Positions 1-8,539 of a stretch of 64,000 bases of DNA are shown here, one piece after another. The notes beneath the pieces were generated by a model. That model did no database searches. It had not been told where the DNA came from and saw only the letters and a list, made by a program, of their open reading frames with translations. The stretch covers positions 1-64,000 of the forward strand of contig NZ_FQUS01000005.1 of NCBI RefSeq assembly GCF_900129315.1, read 5' to 3'. The number at the start of each line of letters is the position of its first letter. The stretch's first letter is position 1. A program made the position numbers and the translations under genes. The stretch comes from Fodinibius roseus (lineage in GTDB: Bacteria; Bacteroidota; Rhodothermia; Balneolales; Balneolaceae).

Positions 1-93
1 ATCGGTCAAAATGTTGACGATTATAAAAGCATCAGTTCAACATTCAGCCACAAAAAATAAATCAAAGAACAACAAAAGGTTTTTCAAAGCCTC
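1..93 (+). repeat. possible fragment of the long palindromic element
   Basis: Positions 78-92 read GGTTTTTCAAAGCCT, which matches the right terminal arm of the nine intergenic elements described below. The preceding bases only loosely resemble the right half of the element, and no left arm is visible before the window edge. It may be a decayed or truncated copy upstream of the pyrR-like gene. Confidence 0.35.
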
Positions 94-215
94 CTTTTAA
101 TGAATGTTATCTTGTTGAGAATACAATATATTCCTTTCTTATATTTATAATGTATCAAATGCATTTTTAATTATAAATAGTGATTCCGGATAATTTCAGT
201 TTAAAAAGATATTAT

Positions 216-740
216 ATGAGTACCTCAGATAACTTAATACTCATGACGAACGATCGCATCACCCGCTCCCTGAAACGAATGGCCCATGAAATCAATGAGA
301 GGAACAAGTCCGATCACCCTTTCCTGCTCTTTGGGATTAATCAGCGTGGTTTAGCTGTAGCAAAGGAATTGGGCAGGGTTTTGTCAGATATAATGAATGA
401 TGAGGTCAAAGTCGTTCCGCTGAATTTAGAGGCAGAAGTATCGGTCGAAGAACAAGGGAGAGAACGGATATACGAAAAGCAGCATTTTATCGTTCTTGTA
501 GATGATGTGATATTTTCTGGACGGACAATGTTCCATGCTCTGACGACCACTGTCAACCGGTTAGAGCCTTCTGAAATACATACAGCCGTACTCATTGATC
601 GCGGCCACCGTAAATATCCGGTAAAAGCAGAATTTTATGGGATGAAACTACCGACCAAGCTCGATGAACATGTAGCGGTGGTGGTAGAGGATGGCAAAGT
701 ACAGGAAGTTCAGCTAACTTATGAGCGAGATGTTTCATAG
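216..740 (+). CDS. pyrR: PyrR-like phosphoribosyltransferase
   Basis: This is a type I phosphoribosyltransferase of the PyrR/uracil phosphoribosyltransferase family. The PRPP-binding loop is visible as VLVDDVIFSGRTMFHAL, followed by the PyrR-type block AVLIDRGHRKYPV. The N-terminal LLFGINQRGLAVAKELG strand-loop is also typical. PyrR proteins convert uracil and PRPP to UMP, and in some bacteria they control pyr mRNA by binding it. No pyr biosynthesis gene or clear PyrR-binding leader is visible here, so a regulatory role is not shown. The ATG at 216 is preferred over the in-frame GTG at 180, because family similarity starts after it. The protein would be about 174 residues, close to the family's usual 180. 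Confidence 0.85.
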   Translation: MSTSDNLILMTNDRITRSLKRMAHEINERNKSDHPFLLFGINQRGLAVAKELGRVLSDIMNDEVKVVPLNLEAEVSVEEQGRERIYEKQHFIVLVDDVIFSGRTMFHALTTTVNRLEPSEIHTAVLIDRGHRKYPVKAEFYGMKLPTKLDEHVAVVVEDGKVQEVQLTYERDVS

Positions 741-807
741 TTATTTTTTTTTATCGTATTTTAAACAGCTAATTGACTCTGACTTAAACAATAACACGTA
801 ATTGGAA

Positions 808-1755
808 ATGCGCAAATATGTCCCCCTGGTTGTTTTTGCATGGCTGATACTGGCCTTCATAAGCCCCGTATCGGGACAGGAAGCGATCAGGATAAGCGAG
901 CTTCTTAAAGATGACGGTGATATTTCGATTCAGGATATTTCCAGAATAGATGAAACTGTCATTGTTGCCGATACGCTGGATGGCTGGCAGGCCAGCTGGA
1001 TAGGAGGAGTCAATGGGGCGCAGGCTGCTTATAATAACTGGAGTCAGGGGGGGACAAACACCATTAGTGTCACCGGCTCTACCGTCTTTAATCTCAAATT
1101 TCGTAAAGAACGATTTGCCTATGCGCTGGATACCAACCTGCGATACGGCAAAGCGAGAATTGAAGATGAAGGGACCCGAAAGACGGATGACCGGGTAGCT
1201 ATTAATAACAAGTTCAGTTATCTCTTCAATAATGATAAGTGGAGTGCATTCGCCAACATCAATTTCAGCACGCAGTTTGACAAGGGGTTCGATTACAACG
1301 TTCCGGATACGGTTCAGCCCCGGTTGATTTCCAAGATATTTTCGCCGGCTTATTTCACTCAGATTGCAGGTATCGCTTTTACCCCGGCCGACTATTTTTC
1401 GTTGCAGGCGGGTATGGCCATGAAAGAGACGATTATAGCCGACACCTCTTTGTCTGAACGTTATGGGTTGGGGCCTGGGGAGCAATTTCGGTTTGAGCCG
1501 GGTTATTCAACAGCAATGTTTTTTGAAAGGGAATTGTTCAGCAATGTACGTCTGATCAGTTCGGTAGAAACATTTACCAACCTGCAGCGCAATATATCAA
1601 GCACCGATGTCCATTTTTCCAATGAACTTGTCGGCAAGATAAATAATTTTATGAATATGTCTTTCCAGTATGTGACAATATATGACGATGACTACTCCAA
1701 AAAGGTACAGGTAAAGCAGGTGTTGTCAGCCGGGATATCCGTAACTATTTTATAG
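808..1755 (+). CDS. DUF3078 family exported protein
   Basis: The protein starts with a signal peptide (MRKYVPLVVFAWLILAF then a Ser-Gly-Gln cleavage region). It continues with a DUF3078-type segment containing WQASWIGGVNGAQAAYNNWS and NNKFSYLF, rich in alternating aromatic residues as expected for outer-membrane beta strands. DUF3078 proteins are widespread in Bacteroidota-like bacteria and have no established function; a beta-barrel or envelope role is inferred. The ATG at 808 is chosen over the TTG at 802 because it begins the signal peptide cleanly. The gene stands alone and is followed directly by a palindromic repeat starting at its stop codon. Confidence 0.8.
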   Translation: MRKYVPLVVFAWLILAFISPVSGQEAIRISELLKDDGDISIQDISRIDETVIVADTLDGWQASWIGGVNGAQAAYNNWSQGGTNTISVTGSTVFNLKFRKERFAYALDTNLRYGKARIEDEGTRKTDDRVAINNKFSYLFNNDKWSAFANINFSTQFDKGFDYNVPDTVQPRLISKIFSPAYFTQIAGIAFTPADYFSLQAGMAMKETIIADTSLSERYGLGPGEQFRFEPGYSTAMFFERELFSNVRLISSVETFTNLQRNISSTDVHFSNELVGKINNFMNMSFQYVTIYDDDYSKKVQVKQVLSAGISVTIL

Positions 1756-1900
1756 CGGGTTTTGCAAATCCCTTCTTTTAGCCGATGTCTGCGTTACCGT
1801 CTGGTAGGAATCCTAACATATGGGATATATATTGGGATTCCACTCGCCATCTCGCCTTGACCTTGAAACGAACTTCCTGGTTTTTCAAAGGACCCTCTTT
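1756..1900 (+). repeat. long palindromic intergenic element, copy 1
   Basis: The ends are GGGTTTTGCAAATCCC and CCTGGTTTTTCAAAGG, matching the family's terminal arms with some drift. It lies between the convergent DUF3078 gene and the aldehyde dehydrogenase gene, starting at the DUF3078 stop. It is one of the two copies not located upstream of a start codon. The inner sequence has diverged more than in most other copies. Confidence 0.65.
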
Positions 1901-1975
1901 ATAATACAATAGTTCATTATGTGGCCTTCGAATAGATTATTCGTACTATACCGCAAGCATTAAAGCGGGCCTTTT

Positions 1976-3505
1976 TCAGTCCACATTAAATTCGATACCC
2001 TGGGCCAGCGGCAACTCATCACTCCAGTTGATCGTATTGGTTTGTCGGCGCATGTACGCCTTCCATGCATCCGACCCGGATTCACGTCCCCCGCCCGTTT
2101 CTTTTTCTCCACCGAAAGCCCCGCCGATTTCGGCCCCGCTCGTGCCAACATTGATATTGGCAATGCCGCAATCGGAGCCCCGTGCACTTAAAAACGTTTC
2201 TGCTTCACGCAGGTTCAGGGTAAACATAGAAGAGCTGAGTCCCTGTCTGACATCGTTGTGCAGGGTGATGGCTTCATCAAGGTCCGTGTATTGAATCAAA
2301 TACAGGATAGGAGCAAACGTTTCTTCCTGTACAATATCCCAGTCATTTTGTGCGGTGACGATAGCCGGACGCACATAATGGCCCTCCGCCAGTTGATTTT
2401 TGTCCAATACCTGACCGCCGTAAACAAGCTCTCCGCCTTCTTTTTGCACTTCGTCCAGGGCCTGCTGCATGTTGTCCACGGCCTGTTGATCGATCATGGG
2501 ACCTACCAGCGTGTCGTTATCCAGCGGGTTTCCGATGGGTATATCCCGGTAGATTTCAACCAGTCGTTCTTTGAGAGTGTCGAAGATTTCTTCATGTATA
2601 ATCAGTCTTCGCGTCGACGTACAGCGCTGTCCACAGGTCCCCACCGCGCCAAATGCGATCGCGCGGGCGGCCATCTCAAGATCGGTATCCCTCGAGACAA
2701 TAATGGCATTGTTTCCACCCAGCTCAAGAATTGTCTTACCGAGACGGCCGGCAACGGTCCTGGCCACTTCTCTGCCCATTCGGATGGAACCGGTAGCCGA
2801 AATCAGGGGGATCCGTTCATCGCTGCTCATCCATTCACCTACCTCGCGGCCACCGGTAACCAGGTTGAAGATTCCTTCGGGCAGGTTGTTTTGTTTTAAC
2901 ACTTTCGCAATAATATTTTGTACAGCTATGCCGCACAGAGGAGTTTTCTCGGAGCCTTTCCAGATCATAACGTTGCCGGCGACGGCTGCTATCATGGCAT
3001 TCCAGCTATACACGGCTACCGGAAAATTAAAAGCGGAAATGATGCCGGTGAGCCCCAGCGGATGCCATTGCTCGTACATGCGGTGGCGGGGACGCTCGGA
3101 CGGCATGGTTTTCCCGTATAGCATCCGTGACTGTCCCACGGCAAAGTCGCAGATATCAATCATTTCCTGGACTTCCCCCAGTCCCTCTTGGTAAATCTTG
3201 CCCATTTCGTAGGTAACCAGCCGCCCCAAATATTCTTTATGTTCGCGCAGTTTATCCCCAATTTGGCGTACAATATCCCCGCGTTTGGGCGCTGGTATCA
3301 TACGCCATTCCTTAAAAGCCTCTTGGGCCGTTCCGATCACCTGTTCATATTCTTCGCGTGTAGTGACCGTGACATCAGCGATTTGAGTATTGTCGATGGG
3401 CGTGTAGCTTGCAATCTTTTCTTTTGCACCGGACCCCAGAAACTCCTGTCCCGTGCTCGTTCCCGAGTTCGTACCCTCGATGCCCAGTTTTCTTAAAAAA
3501 TCCAT
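1976..3505 (-). CDS. amaB: ALDH7-type aldehyde dehydrogenase (aminoadipate-semialdehyde dehydrogenase-like)
   Basis: This is an NAD(P)+-dependent aldehyde dehydrogenase of 509 residues. The active-site block FGAVGTCGQRCTSTRRL, with the nucleophilic Cys, and the preceding LELGGNNAIIV strand are characteristic of the ALDH7 (antiquitin) subfamily. That family oxidises alpha-aminoadipate semialdehyde, in equilibrium with piperideine-6-carboxylate, to aminoadipate during lysine breakdown. The NAD-binding EFxG-equivalent region reads SATGSIRMGREVA. The length and full set of conserved blocks indicate an intact enzyme. It is transcribed alone, convergent with the DUF3078 gene. The subfamily call is good, but the substrate in this organism is inferred. 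Confidence 0.88.
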   Translation of the reverse strand: MDFLRKLGIEGTNSGTSTGQEFLGSGAKEKIASYTPIDNTQIADVTVTTREEYEQVIGTAQEAFKEWRMIPAPKRGDIVRQIGDKLREHKEYLGRLVTYEMGKIYQEGLGEVQEMIDICDFAVGQSRMLYGKTMPSERPRHRMYEQWHPLGLTGIISAFNFPVAVYSWNAMIAAVAGNVMIWKGSEKTPLCGIAVQNIIAKVLKQNNLPEGIFNLVTGGREVGEWMSSDERIPLISATGSIRMGREVARTVAGRLGKTILELGGNNAIIVSRDTDLEMAARAIAFGAVGTCGQRCTSTRRLIIHEEIFDTLKERLVEIYRDIPIGNPLDNDTLVGPMIDQQAVDNMQQALDEVQKEGGELVYGGQVLDKNQLAEGHYVRPAIVTAQNDWDIVQEETFAPILYLIQYTDLDEAITLHNDVRQGLSSSMFTLNLREAETFLSARGSDCGIANINVGTSGAEIGGAFGGEKETGGGRESGSDAWKAYMRRQTNTINWSDELPLAQGIEFNVD

Positions 3506-3618
3506 AAGCTGTCTCTTTTTCTGTTGGCTTTACCTTAAAGATAAGGATACTTTTTGTGTTTTGAAGGCAAAGCTGTTTAATTAATGCCGGAAGCTAACAA
3601 AACTGCAAGACAATCTTT

Positions 3619-4404
3619 ATGGACTCTGTGTCGAACCGCCAGCTGACGCTCCTCAGAAAATTAAACCGGAAAAAATATCGCTATGAGAAGCGCCTTTTTT
3701 TAATTGAGGGAGCCCGGGCTGTTCGTCAGGTTGCAGCAAATAACAGGATTGGAATCGAAACCTTGTTTTTTGACGAAGCCCGGCAGTACTGGTCAGAGGA
3801 CGAGTGGAAACAGCTGACCAGGCATATCGACTCCGCCGTGATAGATGAAGAGCATTTTGCAAACGTTTCGGATACGGCTAACCCCCAAGGGGTGCTGGCA
3901 ATGTGCCGGATGCCCGATGAGCAGCCGGTTACAGAGATGGGAGCCGGGGAAGGGATCATCGTGGCGCTGGATGCCATCCAGGATCCCGGGAATCTGGGCA
4001 CCATGATTCGTACGGCCTCGTGGTTCGGGGCAGCCGGAATGCTTTGCGGAAAGGGCACGGTCGACCTGTTCCACCCCAAGGTTGTGAGAAGCACCGCTGG
4101 TGCGACCGGTACGATTCCGCATATCAATGGAGAACTGTCAAAACTATTGAGCGCTTTTGAAGAGCTGGGTTGGAGCATTATACTGCTTAATAAAAGCAAA
4201 AAATCCGTTTCCCTATCAATGATTGATTCCCGCCTGAAGACGATTATTGTGGTCGGGAACGAAGGTCACGGGATCGATAGCCGGTTGATGAGGGATGGAC
4301 GGCTGCAGGCTGAAATACCTGCGACAGCCCCTCAGCCCGAAGTAGAAAGTTTAAATGCCGCTGTTGCTGCTTCGATTGCGCTGTACCGATTTTCCGGAAC
4401 GTAA
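3619..4404 (+). CDS. TrmH/SpoU-family RNA 2'-O-methyltransferase
   Basis: This is a 261-residue SPOUT methyltransferase that transfers a methyl group from SAM to a ribose 2'-OH in tRNA or rRNA. All three family motifs are visible: QDPGNLGTMIRTA (about 121-133), GNEGHGI (213-219) and ESLNAAVAASI (243-253). These form the trefoil knot and SAM site. The first 100 residues resemble the substrate-binding N-terminal domain of RlmB-like enzymes, including RLFLIEGARAV. It is a single gene divergent from the aldehyde dehydrogenase gene. The RNA target cannot be told from sequence. Confidence 0.9.
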   Translation: MDSVSNRQLTLLRKLNRKKYRYEKRLFLIEGARAVRQVAANNRIGIETLFFDEARQYWSEDEWKQLTRHIDSAVIDEEHFANVSDTANPQGVLAMCRMPDEQPVTEMGAGEGIIVALDAIQDPGNLGTMIRTASWFGAAGMLCGKGTVDLFHPKVVRSTAGATGTIPHINGELSKLLSAFEELGWSIILLNKSKKSVSLSMIDSRLKTIIVVGNEGHGIDSRLMRDGRLQAEIPATAPQPEVESLNAAVAASIALYRFSGT

Positions 4405-4893
4405 AAGTGCCGAAAACGTATTGCGTGCTATGTATTTAGCGGTTAGAAGTCAGTACCGCCCGCATTACGGAATAGGTGATACTCATGGAATGGAAAACAA
4501 AAAGGCAAAAGATATTAATTATATTTAGAAATGGCACATTGAAGGTTTGGGATAGAGAAAAAGTTTCCCATAATCAGTGACAAGTGACCAAATTAATCCT
4601 TGACTGGAAAAAAAAACGACACCCTCTGATAGCTGATAGGGCATTTATATTTTAAAATATTTGGTATTGATTCTGACGGAGTGATTGTCTAATGTTGATG
4701 TAATGAAAGACTCGGTTTCAGTCATTCTTTTAGAAGTCTTTGCAAAACCGTTCCTTTGGTCAATTTCGGCGTTATCGGTTGGTTGAAATCCTCAGATATG
4801 GGCAATATGCTGCGAGGGCAACCTCCCACTGGCCTTGACTTTGAACAGAATACCTGGTTTTCAAAGACTTCATTTAAATAAAATCTACGCTCT
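4405..4893. other. intergenic region with heptamer traces and palindromic element copy 2
   Basis: No gene is supported here. The region holds a short AGTGAC-type 7-bp duplication near 4575-4590, two CTGATAG heptamers at about 4627-4640 preceded by a stretch resembling the flank of the large heptamer array at 23.1 kb, and palindromic element copy 2. Confidence 0.6.
4733..4871 (+). repeat. long palindromic intergenic element, copy 2
   Basis: The left end is AAGTCTTTGCAAAACCG and the right end is CCTGGTTTTCAAAGACTT; these arms pair almost perfectly. The block TTTGGTCAAT follows the left arm as in other copies. It ends 22 nt before the phoH-like start codon. It is the only upstream copy whose orientation relative to the gene differs from the other six. 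Confidence 0.8.
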
Positions 4894-6225
4894 ATGCCTC
4901 CTGCTAAAAAGCATAAGATTTTTGTTCTCGATACGTCCGTTCTCTTATACGATTGTGATGCTGTTAAAAATTTTGAAAAGAATGACGTTGCAATCCCCAT
5001 CACTGTTTTGGAAGAGATCGATGCGTTTAAGAAGGGGAATGATGTCATAAACCTGCATGCCCGGGAGTTCAGTCGCTATCTCGATAAGATATCGGACAAA
5101 AATCTCCTGCAGAAGTGGATTCCGCTTAACGGGGAAACACACGGGAAGCTGCGCGTACTCAACAAGGAGGACAGCAAAGTGGATGCCGCCGAAGTGTTCG
5201 GCAGGGAAAAGAATGACCACCGTATTTTGAACGCTGTTCTTAAACTGATGGAGGAGGAGCCCGCCAAGAAAGTGATTTTGGTTTCCAAGGATATCAACCT
5301 GCGTATTAAGGCACGGGCATTAAGTATTGATGCCGAGGATTATGAGTCGATCCGGATTAATGATATTGATCACCTTTACCGGGGGAAGAGTACGGTTAAT
5401 GTTGAAAATCCCGAGGTTATCGACCGGTTCTATGAACAGGGAGAACTGGAGCCGGGGGAGGTGGTCCCGGACGACCCCGCCAGCAATCATTTTTATATTC
5501 TAAAAAACCACTCAAATTCGGCCCTGGCTTACTACAATCCTCAAAAGAATATCATCGAACCGGTTCGGAAAAAGAGGGCGTATGGCGTAGCTCCCCGGAA
5601 TGCCGAGCAAACCTTTGCGCTGCAGGCCATTATGAATCCCGATAACTTACTGGTGACGATCACGGGTGCGGCCGGGACCGGCAAAACGCTGTTGGCTCTG
5701 GCGGGTGCGATGGAACAGCGCCGTAATTACCAGCAGATCTACCTCGCGCGGCCGGTTGTACCGCTCAGCAATAATGATATCGGCTATCTGCCCGGTGATA
5801 TCCAATCGAAAATCGATCCGTACATGCAGCCGCTTTGGGATAATTTATCGTTTATTAAAAATCAGTTTCCAAAGACCAGCCCGGAGCACCAGAAGGTGGA
5901 GGAGATGCTTGAAAATGAAAAACTCCGCATTGTGCCCCTGGCCTATATACGGGGACGCAGTCTCTCCAATATTATTTTTATTGTGGATGAGGCCCAGAAC
6001 CTGACCCCGCACGAGGTGAAAACAATCATCACCCGGGCGGGTGAAAATACCAAGATCATCTTCACGGGCGATATTTACCAGATTGATACGCCCTACCTCG
6101 ACACCCAGAGTAACGGGCTGTCGTTCCTGGTGGACCGGATGCATGACAATGATCTGTATGCGCATATTAACCTGGAGAAAGGAGAGCGTTCCGAACTGGC
6201 CAACCTGGCGAGCAAGTTGCTGTAA
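4894..6225 (+). CDS. PIN domain-PhoH ATPase fusion (PhoH2-type)
   Basis: This 443-residue protein combines an N-terminal PIN nuclease domain (about 5-160) with a C-terminal PhoH ATPase (about 230-443). Candidate PIN acidic residues are D13 (VLDTSVLL), E40/D43, D108 (KNDHR) and D133 (SKDINLR). The ATPase has Walker A GAAGTGKT (258-265) and Walker B VDEAQN (364-369), plus a TGDIYQID sensor region. Proteins with this architecture have been described as RNA helicase/ribonucleases. No adjacent antitoxin-like small gene is seen; the gene stands alone behind palindromic element copy 2. The start at 4894 is the first ATG before the conserved KIFVLDTSVLL strand. Confidence 0.88.
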   Translation: MPPAKKHKIFVLDTSVLLYDCDAVKNFEKNDVAIPITVLEEIDAFKKGNDVINLHAREFSRYLDKISDKNLLQKWIPLNGETHGKLRVLNKEDSKVDAAEVFGREKNDHRILNAVLKLMEEEPAKKVILVSKDINLRIKARALSIDAEDYESIRINDIDHLYRGKSTVNVENPEVIDRFYEQGELEPGEVVPDDPASNHFYILKNHSNSALAYYNPQKNIIEPVRKKRAYGVAPRNAEQTFALQAIMNPDNLLVTITGAAGTGKTLLALAGAMEQRRNYQQIYLARPVVPLSNNDIGYLPGDIQSKIDPYMQPLWDNLSFIKNQFPKTSPEHQKVEEMLENEKLRIVPLAYIRGRSLSNIIFIVDEAQNLTPHEVKTIITRAGENTKIIFTGDIYQIDTPYLDTQSNGLSFLVDRMHDNDLYAHINLEKGERSELANLASKLL

Positions 6226-6278
6226 TAACCATCACCTTTTTAAAATCTCATAGTCAAGGCTAAAAACTTTTACGTTAA

Positions 6279-6312
6279 GTTAGCTCATATTTTTTGCAAA
6301 ATGTGAGTTAAC
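6279..6312. terminator. bidirectional hairpin terminator
   Basis: The arms 6279-6293 and 6298-6312 pair over 15 bp with two G-U pairs and a 4-nt loop. A/T tracts lie in the stem on the loop side. It sits between the convergent phoH-like and BaiN-like genes and overlaps the stop codon of the latter (6308-6310). Confidence 0.5.
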
Positions 6313-7537
6313 CAACATGTAGATGCCGGGCTGCAATCCATGCGGTGGTCCAGGCCGACTGAAAGTTATACCCGCCGGTAATGCCATCAATATTCAGCAC
6401 TTCGCCGGCAAAATACAGATTGGGACGGATATTACTCTCCATGGTCCCCATATTAATCTCCCTGAGCGGCACGCCGCCGCTGGTTACAAACTCCTCCTTG
6501 TAGGTGGTCTTTCCCTGAATCTCGTAGCTTGCTCCGGTAAGTTTTTGCGCCAGATGATGGATCTGGTTGTTGGAAAGTTCAGCCCAGCGCTGCTGTTTGT
6601 CAATATCCGAGAGTTCGACAAACCGTTTCCACAGCCGGTTTGGAAGGGCAAAGCGGTCTTGCTTGGTGATCAGTTTTCGGGCGTTATAATCCCGCAGCTC
6701 TTTCAGCGTTCCCCGCACTTCTTCTTCGTTTTTGGGAGGCACCCAGTTAACACGAATCGTAAACCGGTACTCCTTGTCGCAGAGGTAGCGGGCCGCCCAT
6801 GCCGATGTTTTGAGCACGGCCGGACCGCTCAATCCCCAGTGCGTGATGAGGAGAGAGCCTTTATGCTGAAAGGAGGTTCCCTCGATCGCTACGGAAACTT
6901 TCTCAAGGGAAATGCCCGCCAGATCTTCGAAGATTTTCCTGCGAAAATTGAAGGTGAACAGCGAGGGAACGGGATCGACAATGGTGTGGCCGAGGTCGCG
7001 GATCCAGTCATACATTTGGCTTCGGTTCGAGCCTCCGGTAGCAATAACGGCCGCATCGGCGTTTATGGGTTGTCCACCGCGAAGATTGATGGTATAACGA
7101 TCCTTTTCAATCGGGATGATTGCATCGACCCGGGCCTTCGTCCGGATTTCCACGCCCCGTCTGCGTGCTTCTTCTTTTAAACAGTTAATAATCGTGGCAG
7201 AGTCGTCGGTGACAGGAAACATGCGTCCGTCCTGCTCGGTTTTCAAATCTACGCCGCGGTCGTTAAACCACCGTACCGTATCCCGGGCCTGAAATTGCTC
7301 GAAGGCCCAGCGCAGTTCTTTCCCGCCCCTCGGGTACGCCATGGACAGCCTTTCCGGATCGAAACAGTGGTGCGTTACATTGCAGCGGCCACCCCCGGAA
7401 ATGCGTACTTTTGACAACACCTCACGGCTGCGTTCAAAGAGGATCACGCGGAGATCGGGGAAGAGACGTGCGGCATTTACCGCGGCGAAAAAACCGGCTG
7501 CGCCCCCGCCGATTACGGCCAATGTATTATCGCTCAT
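6308..7537 (-). CDS. BaiN/HI0933-family FAD-dependent oxidoreductase
   Basis: This is a 409-residue flavoprotein. The N-terminal dinucleotide-binding motif IGGGAAGFFAA and the family signature KVRISGGGRCNVTH (about 43-56) are visible, together with a C-terminal FAD block (FAGEVLNIDGITGGYNFQSA). The family (YhiN/HI0933/BaiN) contains NAD(P)/FAD-dependent oxidoreductases of mostly unknown substrate; the BaiN name comes from bile-acid reduction in gut clostridia and need not apply here. It lies directly downstream of murI on the same strand, 23 bp apart, so the two probably share a transcript. Confidence 0.88.
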   Translation of the reverse strand: MSDNTLAVIGGGAAGFFAAVNAARLFPDLRVILFERSREVLSKVRISGGGRCNVTHHCFDPERLSMAYPRGGKELRWAFEQFQARDTVRWFNDRGVDLKTEQDGRMFPVTDDSATIINCLKEEARRRGVEIRTKARVDAIIPIEKDRYTINLRGGQPINADAAVIATGGSNRSQMYDWIRDLGHTIVDPVPSLFTFNFRRKIFEDLAGISLEKVSVAIEGTSFQHKGSLLITHWGLSGPAVLKTSAWAARYLCDKEYRFTIRVNWVPPKNEEEVRGTLKELRDYNARKLITKQDRFALPNRLWKRFVELSDIDKQQRWAELSNNQIHHLAQKLTGASYEIQGKTTYKEEFVTSGGVPLREINMGTMESNIRPNLYFAGEVLNIDGITGGYNFQSAWTTAWIAARHLHVG

Positions 7538-7560
7538 CTGCTACTCCGGTATAACTTAAT

Positions 7561-8388
7561 TTACACTTCAACATATTCGGATTGTACTTTTTGCCCGAAG
7601 AAGGTGGCAGCATGATGGTCGAACAATTCGGGAGCATCGGTGGTAAGAAATCTGCGCGTACCGTTTTGTGAGCACTGTTCATCAATTTCAGGGTGACGCT
7701 TCAGGTAGTCCTGCAGGCTTGCGGCTACAATGGGACCCTGACTGAGCAGGGAAATGCCCGTATCCAGCATGCTGCGGATTTTAGATATCAACAGAGGGTA
7801 ATGCGTGCATGCCAGCAGCATCGTATCAATAGTGGCTGATTGCTGCCTTAGCTGGTCCAGGTATTTTTTTACAAAGTAATCGGCTCCCGGATGGTTGTGT
7901 TCTCCGTTTTCCACCAGCGGCACCCACATCGGGCAGGCTTGCTGGTAGACGGACAGCCGGGGAAATTGTTGCTTGATTTCGATCTTATAGGAATCCGACT
8001 GAATAGTTCCGGTCGTCCCCAGCACCCCTACGTGTCCCGTATCGGAGTGCAGGCCGATGACTTCTGCGGTGGGCCTGATAACCCCCAGGACTCGTTTATG
8101 GGGTGCCAGATCGGGTAGGTCCCGCTGCTGAATCGTACGCAGCGCCTTGGCGGAAGCGGTGTTGCAGGCCAGGATGACCAGGTGACATTGCTGTGTAAAA
8201 AGGTATTTCACACACTGCAGCGTAAACCGGTAGATGGATTCGAACGACCGGTTTCCATAGGGCGTGCGCGCGCTGTCACCCAGGTAGAGATAATCGTAGG
8301 AGGGAAGCCGGCCGGTGATATCTTTCATTACGGTAAGTCCGCCCACCCCGGAATCAAATATACCGATGGGAGCATTTTTTGTTCTCAT
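7561..8388 (-). CDS. murI: glutamate racemase
   Basis: The enzyme interconverts L- and D-glutamate for peptidoglycan synthesis in the cytoplasm. The N-terminal block PIGIFDSGVGGLTV and the two catalytic cysteines, C75 in ACNTASA and C194 in ACTHYPLL, are present. At 275 residues it has normal family length. It is the first gene of a likely two-gene unit with the BaiN-like oxidoreductase. The start at 8388 places the conserved strand 7 residues in, as expected. Confidence 0.95.
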   Translation of the reverse strand: MRTKNAPIGIFDSGVGGLTVMKDITGRLPSYDYLYLGDSARTPYGNRSFESIYRFTLQCVKYLFTQQCHLVILACNTASAKALRTIQQRDLPDLAPHKRVLGVIRPTAEVIGLHSDTGHVGVLGTTGTIQSDSYKIEIKQQFPRLSVYQQACPMWVPLVENGEHNHPGADYFVKKYLDQLRQQSATIDTMLLACTHYPLLISKIRSMLDTGISLLSQGPIVAASLQDYLKRHPEIDEQCSQNGTRRFLTTDAPELFDHHAATFFGQKVQSEYVEV

Positions 8389-8539
8389 GCAAGCAAAAGG
8401 TCAAATGTAGATAATTATGATATGTATAATAGGCTGAAGGTAGGGAATCGTTCAATAAAAATTAAAAATTACATACGATGAGGTAAGAAGAACCATAGTT
8501 CACCATGCAAGGAAAAAACAAAGGATACATCCCCAATCT

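Noticed and set aside
2258-2899. 213-codon plus-strand frame over the aldehyde dehydrogenase gene
   Set aside because: Antisense to a clear ALDH7 gene and without recognisable motifs.
4894-6225. PIN-PhoH gene as part of a toxin-antitoxin pair
   Set aside because: No small antitoxin-like gene is visible upstream within the spacer, which instead contains repeat sequence.
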